Shown: in pieces, positions 49,301-61,308 of the stretch
Layout of the letters: the number at the start of each line of letters is the position of its first letter
Numbering within the stretch: position 1 is the stretch's first letter
Assembly: GCA_004154925.1 (NCBI GenBank)
Contig: QJNS01000030.1
Span: forward strand, 1-64,000
DNA length: 64,000 bases
Source: Monosporascus cannonballus
Lineage: Eukaryota > Ascomycota > Sordariomycetes > Xylariales
Direction: 5' to 3'
The notes under the pieces: generated by a model
What the model saw: only the letters and a program-made list of their open reading frames with translations
Databases searched by the model: none
Told to the model about the DNA's origin: nothing
Made by a program: the position numbers and the translations under genes

Positions 49301-52300
49301 TACGCTTTAATGTTATATTTTAAATCTTTTACAATTTTTCGTAATATTAATATATTTACGTTTTTCGAAATAACTTATTACGTTTAATTTTAAGGTTATT
49401 AATTGTTATCGTATTTTTAATATATGTTTAATATTTTATAAGTAATATAAATAATTCATTATTTTTTATTAATTTAAATTCTTATATAATATTCCGGTTA
49501 TTACCTTCCTTTATCAATATATTTTATTCTTTATATAAAAATATATCGGCCTTAATATTTAAAGAGCCGGTACGGAATTCGAAATAAAAATTAAAACGGA
49601 ATAATTCCTTTAATTATTTTATTTAACCTTCGTTTAATTTTTTAATAATTGTAAAATAGTTTAAACTTTTATAATTAATAATAATTTCAAATAGAGTTAT
49701 GTCGTTATGCAATTCCATATTTTATTTTTTTTAAAATAATATATTACTGTTAAAAATTCCTTATTATATATTTTGCAATTAATGTTAACAAAATTCAATT
49801 TTTTAAAATAATAAATAACCGGATATAATATTATTAATTTATTAACTTAAAATAAATAATTTCCGTATATTACCTTTAAATAATTTGCTTTTAATATTAT
49901 AAGTTTTTTAAGATTTTATTACGCCAAAATCGATTTCGTTATAAAAACGCTTTTAAAATATTCGAACGTTATTTTTTTTTTAACGGAATAAAATTCTTTT
50001 CCGGATTAAGGTTATTAATAATACCGATATATTCGTATAATAAGTTATAAAATCGTAATAAAAATTTACGAACCCTAAAAAGTTTCGGATTTTTTTAAGC
50101 ATTTTAAGAACTTCCCATTTTTTAATCGCGCGTAATTTTTCGGGATCCATTTATATCCTTTTCCCGACATCTATAATAAATCTAAGATATTTTGTCGTTT
50201 TTACGACGAATTCGCACTTAGAAATACCCAAACTTAAATTCGCTTTTTCTAAATAACTTAAACCCTTTTTTATTTTTCGTATATAATCTTTTTTAAATCC
50301 GAAAAAATAAGGATATCGTTTATATACACTAAATAAAAAACGTCGAAATACTTTTTTAGAACCCCGTTAACGTATTGTTAAAAGGTTGCAAAAACCCCGT
50401 ATAAATCGAACGGTATTACTAATTATTTTATAAGCCGAAACGTATTCGGAATACCGTTTTTTATTCGTTTTTTTCTTTAATCCTAATTTTAAAAAATATT
50501 ATTTAAAGGTTTATTTTCGTAAATTATTTAATGTAAAAAATTAACTATAGGGTTTTCGAAATAAAAAAATAAAAAATAACGGTTTTTTTCGGTTATTATA
50601 TTTAACGCCTAATAATTATAATAAAAACGCAGTTTTTTTCCGGGTTTTTTCACAAATAAAATTATAATATTTATTAGTAAATTATTTACGTAAATATACT
50701 TTTATTTAAAAATTCCGTTAAAGGTTTTTTTAAAGTTAATAATTCGTCCTTAATTATATTATATAAAGGCTTCCATAATATTAGCATTTTTTCCCTTTAT
50801 TTTTGCGCAATTAAATTGCATAATTTATTCCAGGGCAAGATAAGGATAAAATTTCGCCTAATTTTTTAATAAATAATTTTGGAAATATTTTTAATTTAAA
50901 TAGAAAATTTTCGTTAACCTTTATTTTTTTAAACGTTAATATTTTATTAATATCGGCCAAAATAATTAAAAATAATTAAATTTTCTATTTAATCTTTTTA
51001 ATCTTTTTTATTTTCCAAAGTTCCGTCCCGAAAACGGTAGTTAAAAATTTTTTCCTTTTGCGAATTATTCGTACGTTATTTTTTTAGGCCTTATATTTTT
51101 TTTCGTAAACCCTTATATGACCTATTACGTTTACTGTTAAAAAATGCTTTAATATTACGTATACAATATTATAACGTTTTATTTAAGGTTTTCTTAAAAT
51201 TAAGGGATAATTAAAGCCATTAATAATATATACGAATATTTTGGGCTTGAAACTGTCGATATTTGTCTTTATATATATTATTTCCTTAATCTTTCCTTAT
51301 CGTCATTTGTTTTTTTTTTCGAACTTTTTTTAATTCGCGTAATTTTATTAAAATACGCGGTAACCGTAAACATTTTACAAACGTTTTGTTTATTATAACA
51401 AAATATTTATATTTTTAATCAATAAAAACTTTTATAAATTTTTTTAAATAATACATATATTAATAATAAATAAAATACTGTTTGTATTTTATTTCGCGAT
51501 GTTTATTTCGGCCTAGGTTGCCTTTTATTTCCGCATACGCCGATATTCAAAAAATTTTTTTTTTCCTTTTTTGCTTTTAAATTCCGACCTTTTGTTTTCG
51601 TACGTTTCTAACGAATTAATCCCTTTTTACGGTTTTTTGCTAGTAAAAACGGATAACGATTTGCCTTATAATTAGGACGCCTATAACGCAAATAAAGGCC
51701 TTTTATTTTACGGACGCTCCGTTTTTTTAAATTATTTATTATGCGTATTATTTTGGCATTAAAGATAAAATTTAAAGTTCTTATTTTTGTCGTTTTATTA
51801 CCGAAATACCCGTTATACTTATGTCGTTATTTAAGTTATTTTTTATTTGGTTATTATTATTTAAGTAAGATATTAAAAAATTGCTTAGTTTTTTTTTGCC
51901 GTATTATTTTTTAAAGATGTCCGGCGATTTTTATTATTTTATTTACCTATATATCATAATTTTTTAAAACATTTATTAAAATTAAAACTTAAATAACCTT
52001 TTTAGTTAATACTCTCTTTAAAAACGTAAATTTCTCTTCCGTTAACAAAATAGTCCTTTTTACATTTTTTAAGGTTTTTTCAAATAAAAAATAAAATAAC
52101 GAAAATTTCGTATTATCGGCTTATTTTAAGTTCCGAAAACATTTTATTACTTTTTCTTTTTTATGCCGGTTATTATATTATTTGTATAATATTTAAAAGA
52201 AACCGATAAAATTATAAACGTTATTTATATTTCCGGTAATATAATAAATAATAACTGTATATTACATATTAATTTCGAAATTTTCGTATATAGCATAGAA

Positions 52301-52869
52301 TTACTTACGAACTTTTCTTACAAAAATAACGTTTATTTCGAGCTTATAAATTATAAATACGTATTATCTGGGGAACCTTTTTTTATCCCGTTAAACCTTT
52401 CCGGTCACAATAACGGTTTTCATTTAGCTCCTATTATTAATTCGGTCGTTCGAACCGTTTTTACGGAATAACTTAATTACATTTTTAATCGTTATTAAGT
52501 CGAAAAAAAAATCAGAATTTATAAAAATTATCGCGTTCCGAATTTATAATTAAATAATAAGCTTTTATTAAGTAATTAAGTTATTTTTGAATTATTCGGC
52601 CGTTTATATTAATTTTTTATTTATCTTATATTACGCTTTTATCTATTTACGAAATTAGGTTACCTTTTTTTTGTTTTTTTCAAACTGGTAATTTATACGT
52701 TACTTTATAACCGTTATCGAACTTATTAAGGTTTCTGTCATAACGTTAAATACCCTTTATAACTTTGGGTTAATAAGGGCCCCTTATTAGGCCCCGTAAA
52801 AAATATTCGAAAATCCTAATATCTAATCCCGAACGTTTCCTGCTTTACTAAATAATAAGCCCAAAAATA

Positions 52870-53051
52870 AGTAAAAAGCTTTATTTAAGCGGTTTGCAAT
52901 CAATTATTAATAAACGTTTATATTTTAACTAAAAAAAAAGGAAAATGAAAATATAATTATATATGTTCGCATATAAGGCGCTGCGTTAATGCTGCTTGGT
53001 ACCGGCGTTTGTCCGGTGCTCTATAATAGGGCTCCATACAGCCCCATTACA
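52870..53051 (-). repeat. 5' LTR of element B
   Basis: About 182 bp, ending CCCCATTACA directly before ACTCG. It is homologous to 46143-46329, with GGTACCGGCGTTTGTCCGG in common apart from transitions. Confidence 0.8.
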
Positions 53052-53056
53052 ACTCG

Positions 53057-55950
53057 GTTAATATTAGATTTCGAAATCGAATTATAAAAAATAATAATTT
53101 ATTGGATTAATTTCTCTTTAAAATTACGTATCAATACGTTTATAATACTTTTTAACGCCATATAGTCGGTAAGTATTAAAAATTCTTTTTCGTATCTTTA
53201 AAGTATTAACGTTAATATTTTAAATATTTTATAATTATTAAAAGTTTTTATTATCTTAAAATCTACTCTTCTTTAATTAAGCTAAATTTCGATAATTGAT
53301 ATACGATTAAATGTTAACATTTTTTATATTTCTATAATAATATTCATAATACAATTTCTATTAAAGTGTTTATTTCAATTTTAATATTATTAAAATTATT
53401 CTCGGATCGGAAAAATAATCGTTAATTGAAAGGAGTTTTTTTTAGCTTTTTTAGGCTAATAAGACTTTGTTTTCTTACCTTGATATTACGCTTTTTTAAT
53501 AACCTGGTAATAAGTTCGATAATATGCAAATAATAAATAATAAATTTCAGATAAAAGTTTACGAATCCTAGAAAGATTTAGATATCGTAAATCGACTTTG
53601 GTTCTGGTTACGTTTGGATAATCTTAACACATTAATAGTTTATTTCCACGCCGTCGGTAATAATTACGAATTTTAAGAAATATATTCTTTTTTAAAAAAT
53701 TCGTATTTAAATACTTTAATAAATAACTGGTATTATAATAACTATTTATAAATTATTTAGAAATATTTTGCATATCGTTTAATTATTCTAATAAATTATT
53801 ATATTGTTATAATGTATCATATATATATAATTAATTAACTTAATTAATACTATATATATACAGGCTTAAAACGTAACCGATATATTAATAAAACCAAATA
53901 ACATAACCGTACATTTAAATTACTCGTACTGTATTTGGAAAATAACTTTTTATTAATTGCCTTTTTTAATTTTAATAGGGTAATAAGCGTTTTTAAAAAT
54001 AATTTTCGAAAATATCTTAATTTTACATATTTTATTATTTTTATAATTAAAAGTAAAAAATATCGGTTTTTTATTATTACCCTATATCACTCTTTATAAT
54101 TAACGCACAATTAGAAATACCGTCCTTTTTAGGCATAAATAATATTAATACGTTTATGTCTATTTTCGAATAGCGTATCCGGCTTATTTTTAAGTTTTTT
54201 CGAATATATCTTTCGATTATTTTCCTTTAAGTATCTAAAATAAGATAAATTAGGCCGAATAAAACCGTTTTTCTTAAGATTAAGTTTATTATATATTTTG
54301 CTTTTAACAACTGAAATATTTTTTTCGCTATTTTTTCGAAATATATTTGTCGGAAAAGTTTTAGGTATGTAAGAAAATCAATTATTCCCTATTTTTATTA
54401 TTTCCTGAATTTAGAGATATTTAATTTTTCGGTTAAATTTATTAAATTAACGGCATAAATTTACTTATTGGAAAACGTTAAATCTATAAGTTTTTATTTA
54501 TCAACTTTTTATAATAATCCGCATAACTATTAATATAAAATTATATCTAGCAAAATCCTTAATTTACTTATTCCGAGTTTAAATAATAACAAATAAGGCG
54601 TTTGTTAATTGCGGCATATTATAAAATAAATTTATATAAATTTTGGTTTATTTTTATTATTATTCGTTATATTAACGAAAAGTTTATGAACTTTATAACA
54701 TTTGATATATATGTCGTCAACGCCGATAAGGCCTAGAACATTTACTGAAATTAATTAGAAATTATATTTTCTTATTAACTTTTTGCTTATAAATTTTTTT
54801 TATGCTCCGATATTTACGTTTCTTTATATTGTTATATTCTTCGTGCTTTTTTTTGGATTAATACCGCTTTTTAGAGATCGGTTTTATTTCGACCGTTGTG
54901 TAATTATTAGTCGAAATAAACTGAATATATATATCTATTTCAGCTTTTCTTTTATGTTTACGTTTAGGAACCGATTTATCGTTATATATTATAATATTTT
55001 ATGCGGCTTTCGAAAATCGGTTTTCGTATGGCTAGAGTATTAAGGGTTTTCTATTTTTTTGAAGTTTATAATTTCCGTTTTTATGGCCTAATTTCCTATA
55101 GTTATAACACTTAAACAAGCTCTTATAAAAATTAAAATTATTAAGTCGTATGGATTTATTTTGTTCGGAATTAAATTGGCGATTATTTGCTTTTCGAATA
55201 TAAAAATGCTTACAGTCTTTATTATTTTTACGCAGCGTCTTTAATTTGCTTTGGAGATTTTTTTCCCTAAAAGCATTAAAATAAGATTCTTTATTTTTTG
55301 TTAATATCTTTAGCAGAAAATAATCCGTTTTTTTCGCCTTTTTCACGGCGTTGTAATAACGTTTTATTTTATTTATTATGTTATTAATTCCTTTTAATTA
55401 AATATTTGTTAGTTATAAGGTATTCCTAACCTTAATATTAATTTGTAAAAATAAATTAAAATAAAATACTTACTATTTCGATTGTTTGCCGAGCTGAAAA
55501 CGTTTATATATTTTATTTTATTAACCAAAAACCTCTATTTAATAGTAAAATTTAAGGGTAATGAATTAAGCTAATATCGTAATTCAATAAATTATTTCTT
55601 ATATTACTTATCAAAATATTTGAATTTATGTAACCTTTTCTAATAAAAATCAATAAACTTTTTATTTTCATTTCTTCGTAATTAAAATGATTAAATCTAA
55701 TATAATACAATCGTTAAATATTTGGAATAAAAACATTTATATAATTTATAACTCATTAAATATAAATAAAGGCATTTCGTTTTAACTTTTCGACATAAAC
55801 TTGCGTTATAATCTTTATCTAATTTTTTTAATCGATATATATTTAAAAAAAAACTTCGAGTAATTATAACTCAATATTCGTTTATTGCTTATTATTCGGC
55901 TAGTTATCGGAATAATTCCGAATATTAATCGTTTTATTAACAGATAATTT
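53057..55950 (-). mobile_element. Element C, upstream part: gag and reverse transcriptase relics
   Basis: Minus-strand translation near 53500-53640 gives PEPKSIYDI*IFLGFVNFY, the well-conserved segment just after reverse transcriptase in Gypsy pol (consensus FLGFANFYRRFI). Upstream (55032-55346) is a gag fragment with a CCHC knuckle. The element continues beyond element B at 44.1-46.1 kb. The 5' LTR is not recognised; it may lie between 55.9 and 56.4 kb. Confidence 0.7.
55032..55346 (-). pseudogene. Gag fragment with mutated CCHC knuckle (element C)
   Basis: This 104-codon open frame is Lys/Asn-rich and ends in CYNYRKLGHKNGNY. That is Cys-x2-Cys-x4-His-x4-Cys with the second and fourth Cys changed to Tyr (TGC to TAC), positions 80, 83, 88 and 93. 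It is an accidental survivor of stop-free sequence in a dead gag, not a functional gene. Confidence 0.65.
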
Positions 55951-56482
55951 CCAAAATCTGGTTATTATTAAGTGGTTTAACTTTTTTACTTTAAATTCCG
56001 GAACGCGGTTGTTACATTACGTTTATTTTCTGACCGTTTAATTAACGGTTATCGAGACCCATTTCTATTGTATATATAAGGTAATTCGGAATCCCGAGAA
56101 TTATAATCCTTTATCCGTTAAGGCTTTATTATATATTTGTTCGCCTGTTTTCGCACCATAATCGATCGTTCGTTAATTAGGTTCCGATCGGCAGTTTTTT
56201 CGCTTAATAACCTAAGTTCGTTTTATAATCGGCGAACTTTGTTTTTAATAATTATCGCGTTACCCTTTATAGCAAAGATAAAAGAATTATAAGATAATAG
56301 GTAGCTGAAGGTTAGGGTAAGATAACTTCCGACCAATCGCAAAACGTATTTCAAAAAATAAATATATTAAGTTATTTCTATCTGGCATTTCTTATTAGCT
56401 GCCAGATGGTTATTTATACTGGCGCGTAGGTCTGTGGCGGGTCGGACACCAGCCGCAGCCCCATAGAAGCTGTATTCTCACA

Positions 56483-56651
56483 GTTATTTTATTCACCCCT
56501 GGTATTTTTTCCTTTTAACTACAGTTGTATTTACGTATATAAAGGAAAGGTTCGCTACTTTCACCTTTTATCTAGGATCTTCTAGAAGTTATGCAACCTG
56601 TTAATTCACCTTCTTCAGTTATATGCTTCAATGTCTGATGCCAGGGTCTCA
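56483..56651 (+). repeat. Dispersed 170-bp repeat, copy 3
   Basis: Full-length copy starting near TTATTTTATTCACCCCTGG and ending GGGTCTCA, with GTATTTACGTATATAAAGG inside. It lies just outside the right edge of the AT-rich block, mirroring copy 2 at the left edge in the same orientation. Confidence 0.7.
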
Positions 56652-56801
56652 TAGATGTTTAGCTTACGGCTTGGTTCCGGCCATTGCAGCAACGTAAGTG
56701 TCCAACATTAGGTGCAACCGATTTAATAAGTCTTAATCCTCGAATATCAGCGATATCTGGACCGCCTTGTCTCGGGAAGCGCGAAAGACTTGGGGAGTGG
56801 T

Positions 56802-57939
56802 TGTCATGTGCCAAGGTGGAACCCTTCCGGATAGTTGCTATACAGGGGTTGTAGGTGTATATATAGGGCCGTTTTCCTCCCATATATTGGAGGGGGCAGG
56901 CGTCACTGGTCTAATCTAGATACTGTTCCCCTTCCTGCGAGACTGCTTCTTCCCGCCTTTCGGCCTGTTGCACTCTTTTCTCTGACGGCGGTTGACAGGG
57001 AGTAGCGGGCTTTCTAACAGGGTTCAGCCTGTTCCTGCGATCAAGTCCTCGTAAAGCCCCGTTTAGTGAGCCAGATCTTTTGCAGCCTGTCGTGAATTTC
57101 GGCTGGGAAATTTGTGGGCATGGCTGATGGCTTCGGTCGTTTCTCGGTTGTTCGTCTTCAAGCATGGTGAGGTCTCTATATGCCCAAATCTCTTTCAAGT
57201 CTCCCGTAACAACGTAGTTGTAGGCCGAAATCGGAGTTATTGTCGAAGTTATGGCGAGCCAAAGATGTTGTACGCGTTGTAGAACATTATCCATGAAAAC
57301 TGTATAGATCTGGCGATACGTGTGAGCTGGACAAGAACGTGGGTAGGGAGCAAAGCAGGTAATATTTCATCTAAGTCGATTTCGGATCATTTTGTCAAAG
57401 TGCTCAAGATCTCTGCTCGGTCGCAGCCATACCTCGCAACCTTTGTCTGCACTTCAAATACTCTTCATTTGTCTCCTACCGACCGCCAAAGGTTCTCGTA
57501 ATTCTTTTACTCTTAGATACACACTATTATAATTTTCAAGCGGCGTAATGCTAGTTGACTTTATCCGAGACCAGAGACTAGGATCCTGGGGATTTGTTCG
57601 CATTCCGGGTAGACCTCAGCTCCAGCTTGTTATTGACCATGCGCTGTAGAACTTAGCTTAGCAGTCGTCAGCTATGATGCAGAATGCCAAGATTGTAGCG
57701 TCACGAATACAGCGTTCAGCAGCACCTTTCCAACATATTCACTTGCGTCGCAGAATGTGTCAGAGAAAAGGGTGGAGCAGCGTGAAAGGCAGGAAGAAGC
57801 AGTCTCGCAGGAAGGGAACAGTATCTAGATTTGACCAGTAACGCCTGCCCCGTCCCAATATACAGGAGAAAAAGGCCTTATATACGCCTACAACCCCTGA
57901 TTACCCCCTATCTAGAAGGCTCGACATTGGCACGTGACA
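56802..57939. mobile_element. 1.14-kb element with inverted repeats of about 180 bp
   Basis: The arm at 56802-56986 (starts TGTCATGTGCCAA) is matched by the complement of 57759-57939 (starts TGTCACGTGCCAA) over about 180 bp at roughly 80-85 percent identity by eye. Shared blocks include AGGGGTTGTAGG, ATCTAGATACTGTTCCC and CTTCCTGCGAGACTGCTTCT. Each arm carries a TATATA stretch. About 770 bp lie between. No target duplication is evident. It may be a DNA transposon with long inverted ends or two repeat copies in opposite orientation. Confidence 0.65.
56911..57294 (-). CDS. Hypothetical protein inside inverted-repeat element
   Basis: An open frame of 127 codons that I do not recognise. The N-terminal third is hydrophobic to neutral (LWLAITSTITPISAYNYVV); the rest is basic, Pro/Gln/Glu-rich and probably disordered, ending EEAVSQEGEQYLD inside the left inverted arm. 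The right arm encodes a related C-terminus in the opposite direction (KRVEQRERQEEAVSQEGNS then stop, plus strand from about 57760). Repetition of the same coding end in both arms argues that the frame belonged to the repeated unit. It may be the remnant of an element protein. Whether it is expressed is unknown. Confidence 0.3.
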   Translation of the reverse strand: MDNVLQRVQHLWLAITSTITPISAYNYVVTGDLKEIWAYRDLTMLEDEQPRNDRSHQPCPQISQPKFTTGCKRSGSLNGALRGLDRRNRLNPVRKPATPCQPPSEKRVQQAERREEAVSQEGEQYLD

Positions 57940-58290
57940 GAATGCGACAGATCATGATGTTTCAATTACCCTCGTTGCGCCTTGATTAATAATGATTGGT
58001 CTGGGTGGCAACCGCACTTGGCCTAATGGTGCTGTGTCCGCAAGCTACTACCCGCAATGCACAACGTACAGTGTTAGCACAGGAGGGGTAGAATAGGGGC
58101 AACTAGAGGATCCACATCTTGATACACATATAGTTGTCTAGGTCACAAGCCTTCAACCTGCCTCTGGCATATAGCTGCTAGGTTAATTGAAGGCTATGAC
58201 AAATAAGTTCTTCCGATGGCCAAATCCTCGGCTGTATATGTGTCTATTCCCGCGGCTTGTCAGCACCTTCCCACATCGACGAATACTTGT
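57940..58290. other. Spacer downstream of the AA9 relic
   Basis: No gene is supported. It should include the former 3' region of the minus-strand AA9 gene. Confidence 0.4.
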
Positions 58291-59172
58291 TCAAAGAAAT
58301 AACCTATCTTCAGCTAGATTTCTCCATCCCGCCACAGTCCACTAGGGTATACATAGTCCTCATCCACCATGCGCTCGTTTGGCATTTGATCTGGCGTTGT
58401 CATGGCTAGAAAGGAAGCCATTACATTGGTACATAGACACATCTCTGAGTATCTGGACTCTTGCCAGAGGATTCAGGGACAAGGTCCTCAGGGAGTCTAA
58501 TGTCCTTCGGTAAGGTTTCGTTCAAGTCGCTTTCATCTTGTGCTGCGCACAGCTAGGATAAATCTGGGCATAAATGTTAAGTCGGTGCCTTGAAGCACGT
58601 GCCCCCCGCAGATCAGGTCAAGACGAAACATATACTGTCCGGCTGGCATGTGTGGCGGAAATTTGCATTTGACCTAGCCATCTTGTATCATAACATGTCT
58701 TCATATCCTGCGATGGAACAAATTAATACTCATGTGCGGTGGTAAGTTGCCATCGTCGTAGGTAAGTCAGTGAGGCGGAAGATTGGAGTCACCGTCCCAG
58801 CATACATATCTTGACCCAATCACCTGATAGGTCATACATGCGCACATCCTGCCCGTTTGGAACTTTAGAAAGATAGGTAACCACGGGGGCTATGTGGTTA
58901 TTGTCCACTATATAGCCGTTTCGGTCGCAAGTTCCCTACCTGTCAGGGCAGCCATCAAAGTGTTCGACATCTCAGGTTTCCGGTTCATACGGTTCATGCC
59001 TCTCTTGAGTGTACTCTAGGGAATATCCGGCTCGTACTGTCAGGACTTCAGTAGTAGCAGCATGGGCCATATTGACGCGACCACAGCACACTCATTCTGG
59101 ACGGTCGACCGGGTAAGCGGGGAATTATAGCGACGTATGATGTGCAATCGTCAGGCGAACGACCGATGTCAT
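58291..59172 (-). pseudogene. AA9 (GH61) lytic polysaccharide monooxygenase, inactivated
   Basis: The intact ancestor would be a secreted copper enzyme that cleaves cellulose oxidatively. From the ATG at 59172 one frame runs over 150 codons with four in-frame stops (TAA, TGA, TGA, TAG), each explained by one C-to-T or G-to-A change. It includes VCCGRVNMAHAATTEVLTVR, a FDGCPDR/GTCDRNG segment, and VDNNHIAPVVTYLSKVP, which carries the His and GPVxxYLAKVP-type core of AA9. After frameshifts come KCKFPPHMPAGQYMFRLDLI (consensus IPxxMPAGQYLLRxDLI), YAQIYPSCAQ, LPKDIRLPEDLVPES and VDEDYVYPSGLW, the usual C-terminal order. At least three frame changes occur; one is at a G run near 58602-58607. A TATTTAAA lies about 50 bp upstream of the start. 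Introns may explain some shifts, but not the stops. Confidence 0.65.
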
Positions 59173-61119
59173 AGTACAGCGTGGTTTAGTTACTGGCTGT
59201 GTTAGCTTGCACGAGCATGGGCGTTTAAATAGGGGGGGTATAAGTGTGCGAGTAGGAAATATTGAGGGTTGGAGTGCATACTGGATGGAGCTGAGCGTGT
59301 CTTGTCATTCATCGTTGTGCGAAATACGGACAAATGACACCTGACCTGCTGTTAACCGCCATTGGTATCAGACTCTAAAGGGTAGTAACCCACAATGACC
59401 CTGAGCTAGAGGGAGTATTGGCCGGATGGCAAAAATGAGGGCGACGGAGAACGGTGGAGCCATAGTTGAGCAAGCCGCATCAAAAGCTTGAAAGTCTGAA
59501 CTGGATACAATGAGAGAAGAGAGGGGTTAATGTATATAAGACGCCCCTGTCCACCATATCACTCTTCGCGATGTGCCATCTTTGACATTCGCGCCCCCCC
59601 AAAACATCGAGCTAGCGAAAGAAACTAACGGGATTTGAATTTGACTCCGACGAGTCATGGTCGCCGCCGCATCAAATTCGATAAAGGGGGTAGTATAGGA
59701 GCGTTGTGGCTTGTATTAATCCACCTGACCTCTCATCAAAGGTTGGCCAAGACCCCCATTATACGATGTTGAGATACGGGGAGAAGCCAAGGACGGAACG
59801 TCAACTACAGCTAAATGTTAGGCAATATCATAGAATAAGGGGAGTTTGATCTTACCTGGACAGTAGAAGGATGACCCCTGAACCAGAGTAGACGTATAAT
59901 GGAAATTTCCCTCATTGGCTGCAAGAACAAATTGTATATCGTTTAACGCATCACGGAACCAGGTGTTTACTTACATATAGTAAGTTTAACCGACAGAAAA
60001 GTTTCATTATTATCATTTCAAGAATAATGGTTTCCGGCGGAGATTCTCTCCATCTCATATTACGATGTTGTCGAACCTGAATAGTGACGAAAATCTTGAG
60101 GCCCCACACTATGGCAGGACACTATTAGTTCTCATAGATATGTTCCTTGCATCAGGGTGACCGGGAAACCTTCGATGGGAGCTTATTATTTGATCTGCTT
60201 AAGAGGGGCATGAGTGTAGCTTGAGGCGGATGAGAGCCCCATTTACTGCATGGTTAGATGCATCATGCTGGACTATATCCCTCGCTGTGGTTAACCCCGT
60301 CTGCTCGGAAACTAAGCTGTCATGCCCTCAATGCAGTCAGGGCATCAGACGTGACCCGAGTGAGTATCTCAGGCTCATGGCACAGTAAAGAGCAAGGAAC
60401 AACTCTAGAAACCTTTGACGAGCGGATAGTAGACTGAGAACATTGACGGAAAGACTTGATTGGCTTGGCTTCAATTACCTCTCCTGATAAAGATATTAGT
60501 CATCCAAAGAATCCAGAGGATACTTGAACTATTCTACTATTGAATCCACCTCCTGCATGGTCAACAACAAGGGTCTGAGGTTCAAAGCCACGGACTCCGA
60601 ACGCTAGCTTGGAGAATTTCAACAAGCTCTAAAGATTGTTCTTACGCTCTTAGCCCCGTATAAAGGAGTTTATTGTAAACCCGTCTCTCCTTGAAGGCAC
60701 ATTCCACGTATGCGTAACATATTTACTCTCCCTGAGTCAATAAGAGACCGAAGGCACTCGAAGCAGTTAGAATTACCTCCAGATCGCAAGAATTACTAGA
60801 TGCTGCAGTCAATCTTCGGAATGATATGTGGTTCCCAGAGTACTTTTGCGAGGCTTGTTTTAAAGTCATCAAGTTTTTAAGGACATCCACAAACCGGGAA
60901 TCCAATGGCACAGGGGTATGTTGATGAGAATATGAATATTCACGAGGAATCCCCAATGGATGGCTATGGCAGATCCTTGGCGGGGTAAGAAGACAGAACG
61001 GATAGGTAGAGTATAGGACTTTGTTTAATGTTCTTTTTGGATGTACAGTGGGGGTGCAAAAGTCTCGGTAAATTCCTGCACGCTCTACAAAAACGCGTAT
61101 TTCTTCCACTTTAACGCCA
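59173..61119. other. Gene-free interval before the second AT-rich block
   Basis: No gene is supported. TATA-like sequences at about 59224 (minus, before the AA9 relic) and 59531 (plus) are visible. A minus-strand frame of 128 codons (60723-61109) has no recognisable motif. A hairpin ATGCCCT/AGGGCAT lies near 60322-60346. Confidence 0.4.
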
Positions 61120-61308
61120 ACACCCTTCGTACTTCAATCATAAGTAAATAACCCAATTTAAGTCCAATTACTTCGCGAAAAAGAAATCGCCTTATACGAA
61201 AACAAAATGGAAATCCGAAAAAGATTTAGGCGACGGCTTTACCGAAATCGCGAAAAAATACGGAATATTCTCTATTACCGTCTGGGGCGTTTATAATCGC
61301 TATATATA
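61120..61308 (+). pseudogene. HTH-type transposase N-terminus fragment (tentative)
   Basis: Plus-strand translation just before the LTR at 61309 gives KWKSEKDLGDGFTEIAKKYG then a TVWGVYNRY-type end. Spacing and the basic/hydrophobic pattern resemble the psq/CENP-B helix-turn-helix at the start of pogo-type transposases (xIAKxYGIPxxTVWRRxxG). The LTR element would then have inserted into this older element. Only about 35 residues support the call. Confidence 0.35.

Larger units (their letters stand above)
46143..53051 (-). mobile_element. Element B: Ty3/Gypsy retrotransposon inserted in element C
   Basis: A 6.9-kb element bounded by LTRs of about 185 bp. ACTCG at 46138-46142 and again at 53052-53056 is a 5-bp target duplication. 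Pol relics read on the minus strand: YFDVFYLVYINDILIFS near 50310-50350 (reverse transcriptase, Asp to Asn at the active site) and TYYPKTDG near 47830 (integrase, consensus YHPQTDGQTE). Hence the 5' LTR is the copy at 52870-53051 and gag lies near 51-52.8 kb. Heavily mutated and dead. Confidence 0.82.
28690..56400. other. AT-rich, RIP-type transposon block
   Basis: Roughly 27.7 kb of sequence dominated by A and T with many TpA steps, almost no long open frames, and relics of several Ty3/Gypsy polyproteins in which Trp and Gln codons have become stops. The edges are sharp: composition changes within tens of bases at about 28.69 and 56.40 kb. This fits an AT-isochore made by RIP on nested repeats. 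RIP itself is inferred from base changes between repeat copies. Confidence 0.85.

Noticed and set aside
34301..55043. Short open frames in the AT-rich block (34301-34501, 37270-37524, 37788-37970, 42486-42677, 46646-46831, 54783-55043)
   Set aside because: They fall within or antisense to retrotransposon relics and are accidental gaps between stops.
37373..56760. Shared ATATCAGCGATATC at about 37374 and 56746
   Set aside because: Fourteen self-complementary bases without flanking similarity; probably chance.
60265..60390. Stretch CCCCGTCTGCTC..ACTAAGC resembling part of 5S rRNA
   Set aside because: Only short matches, interrupted by an unrelated hairpin; weaker than the candidate at 20523.
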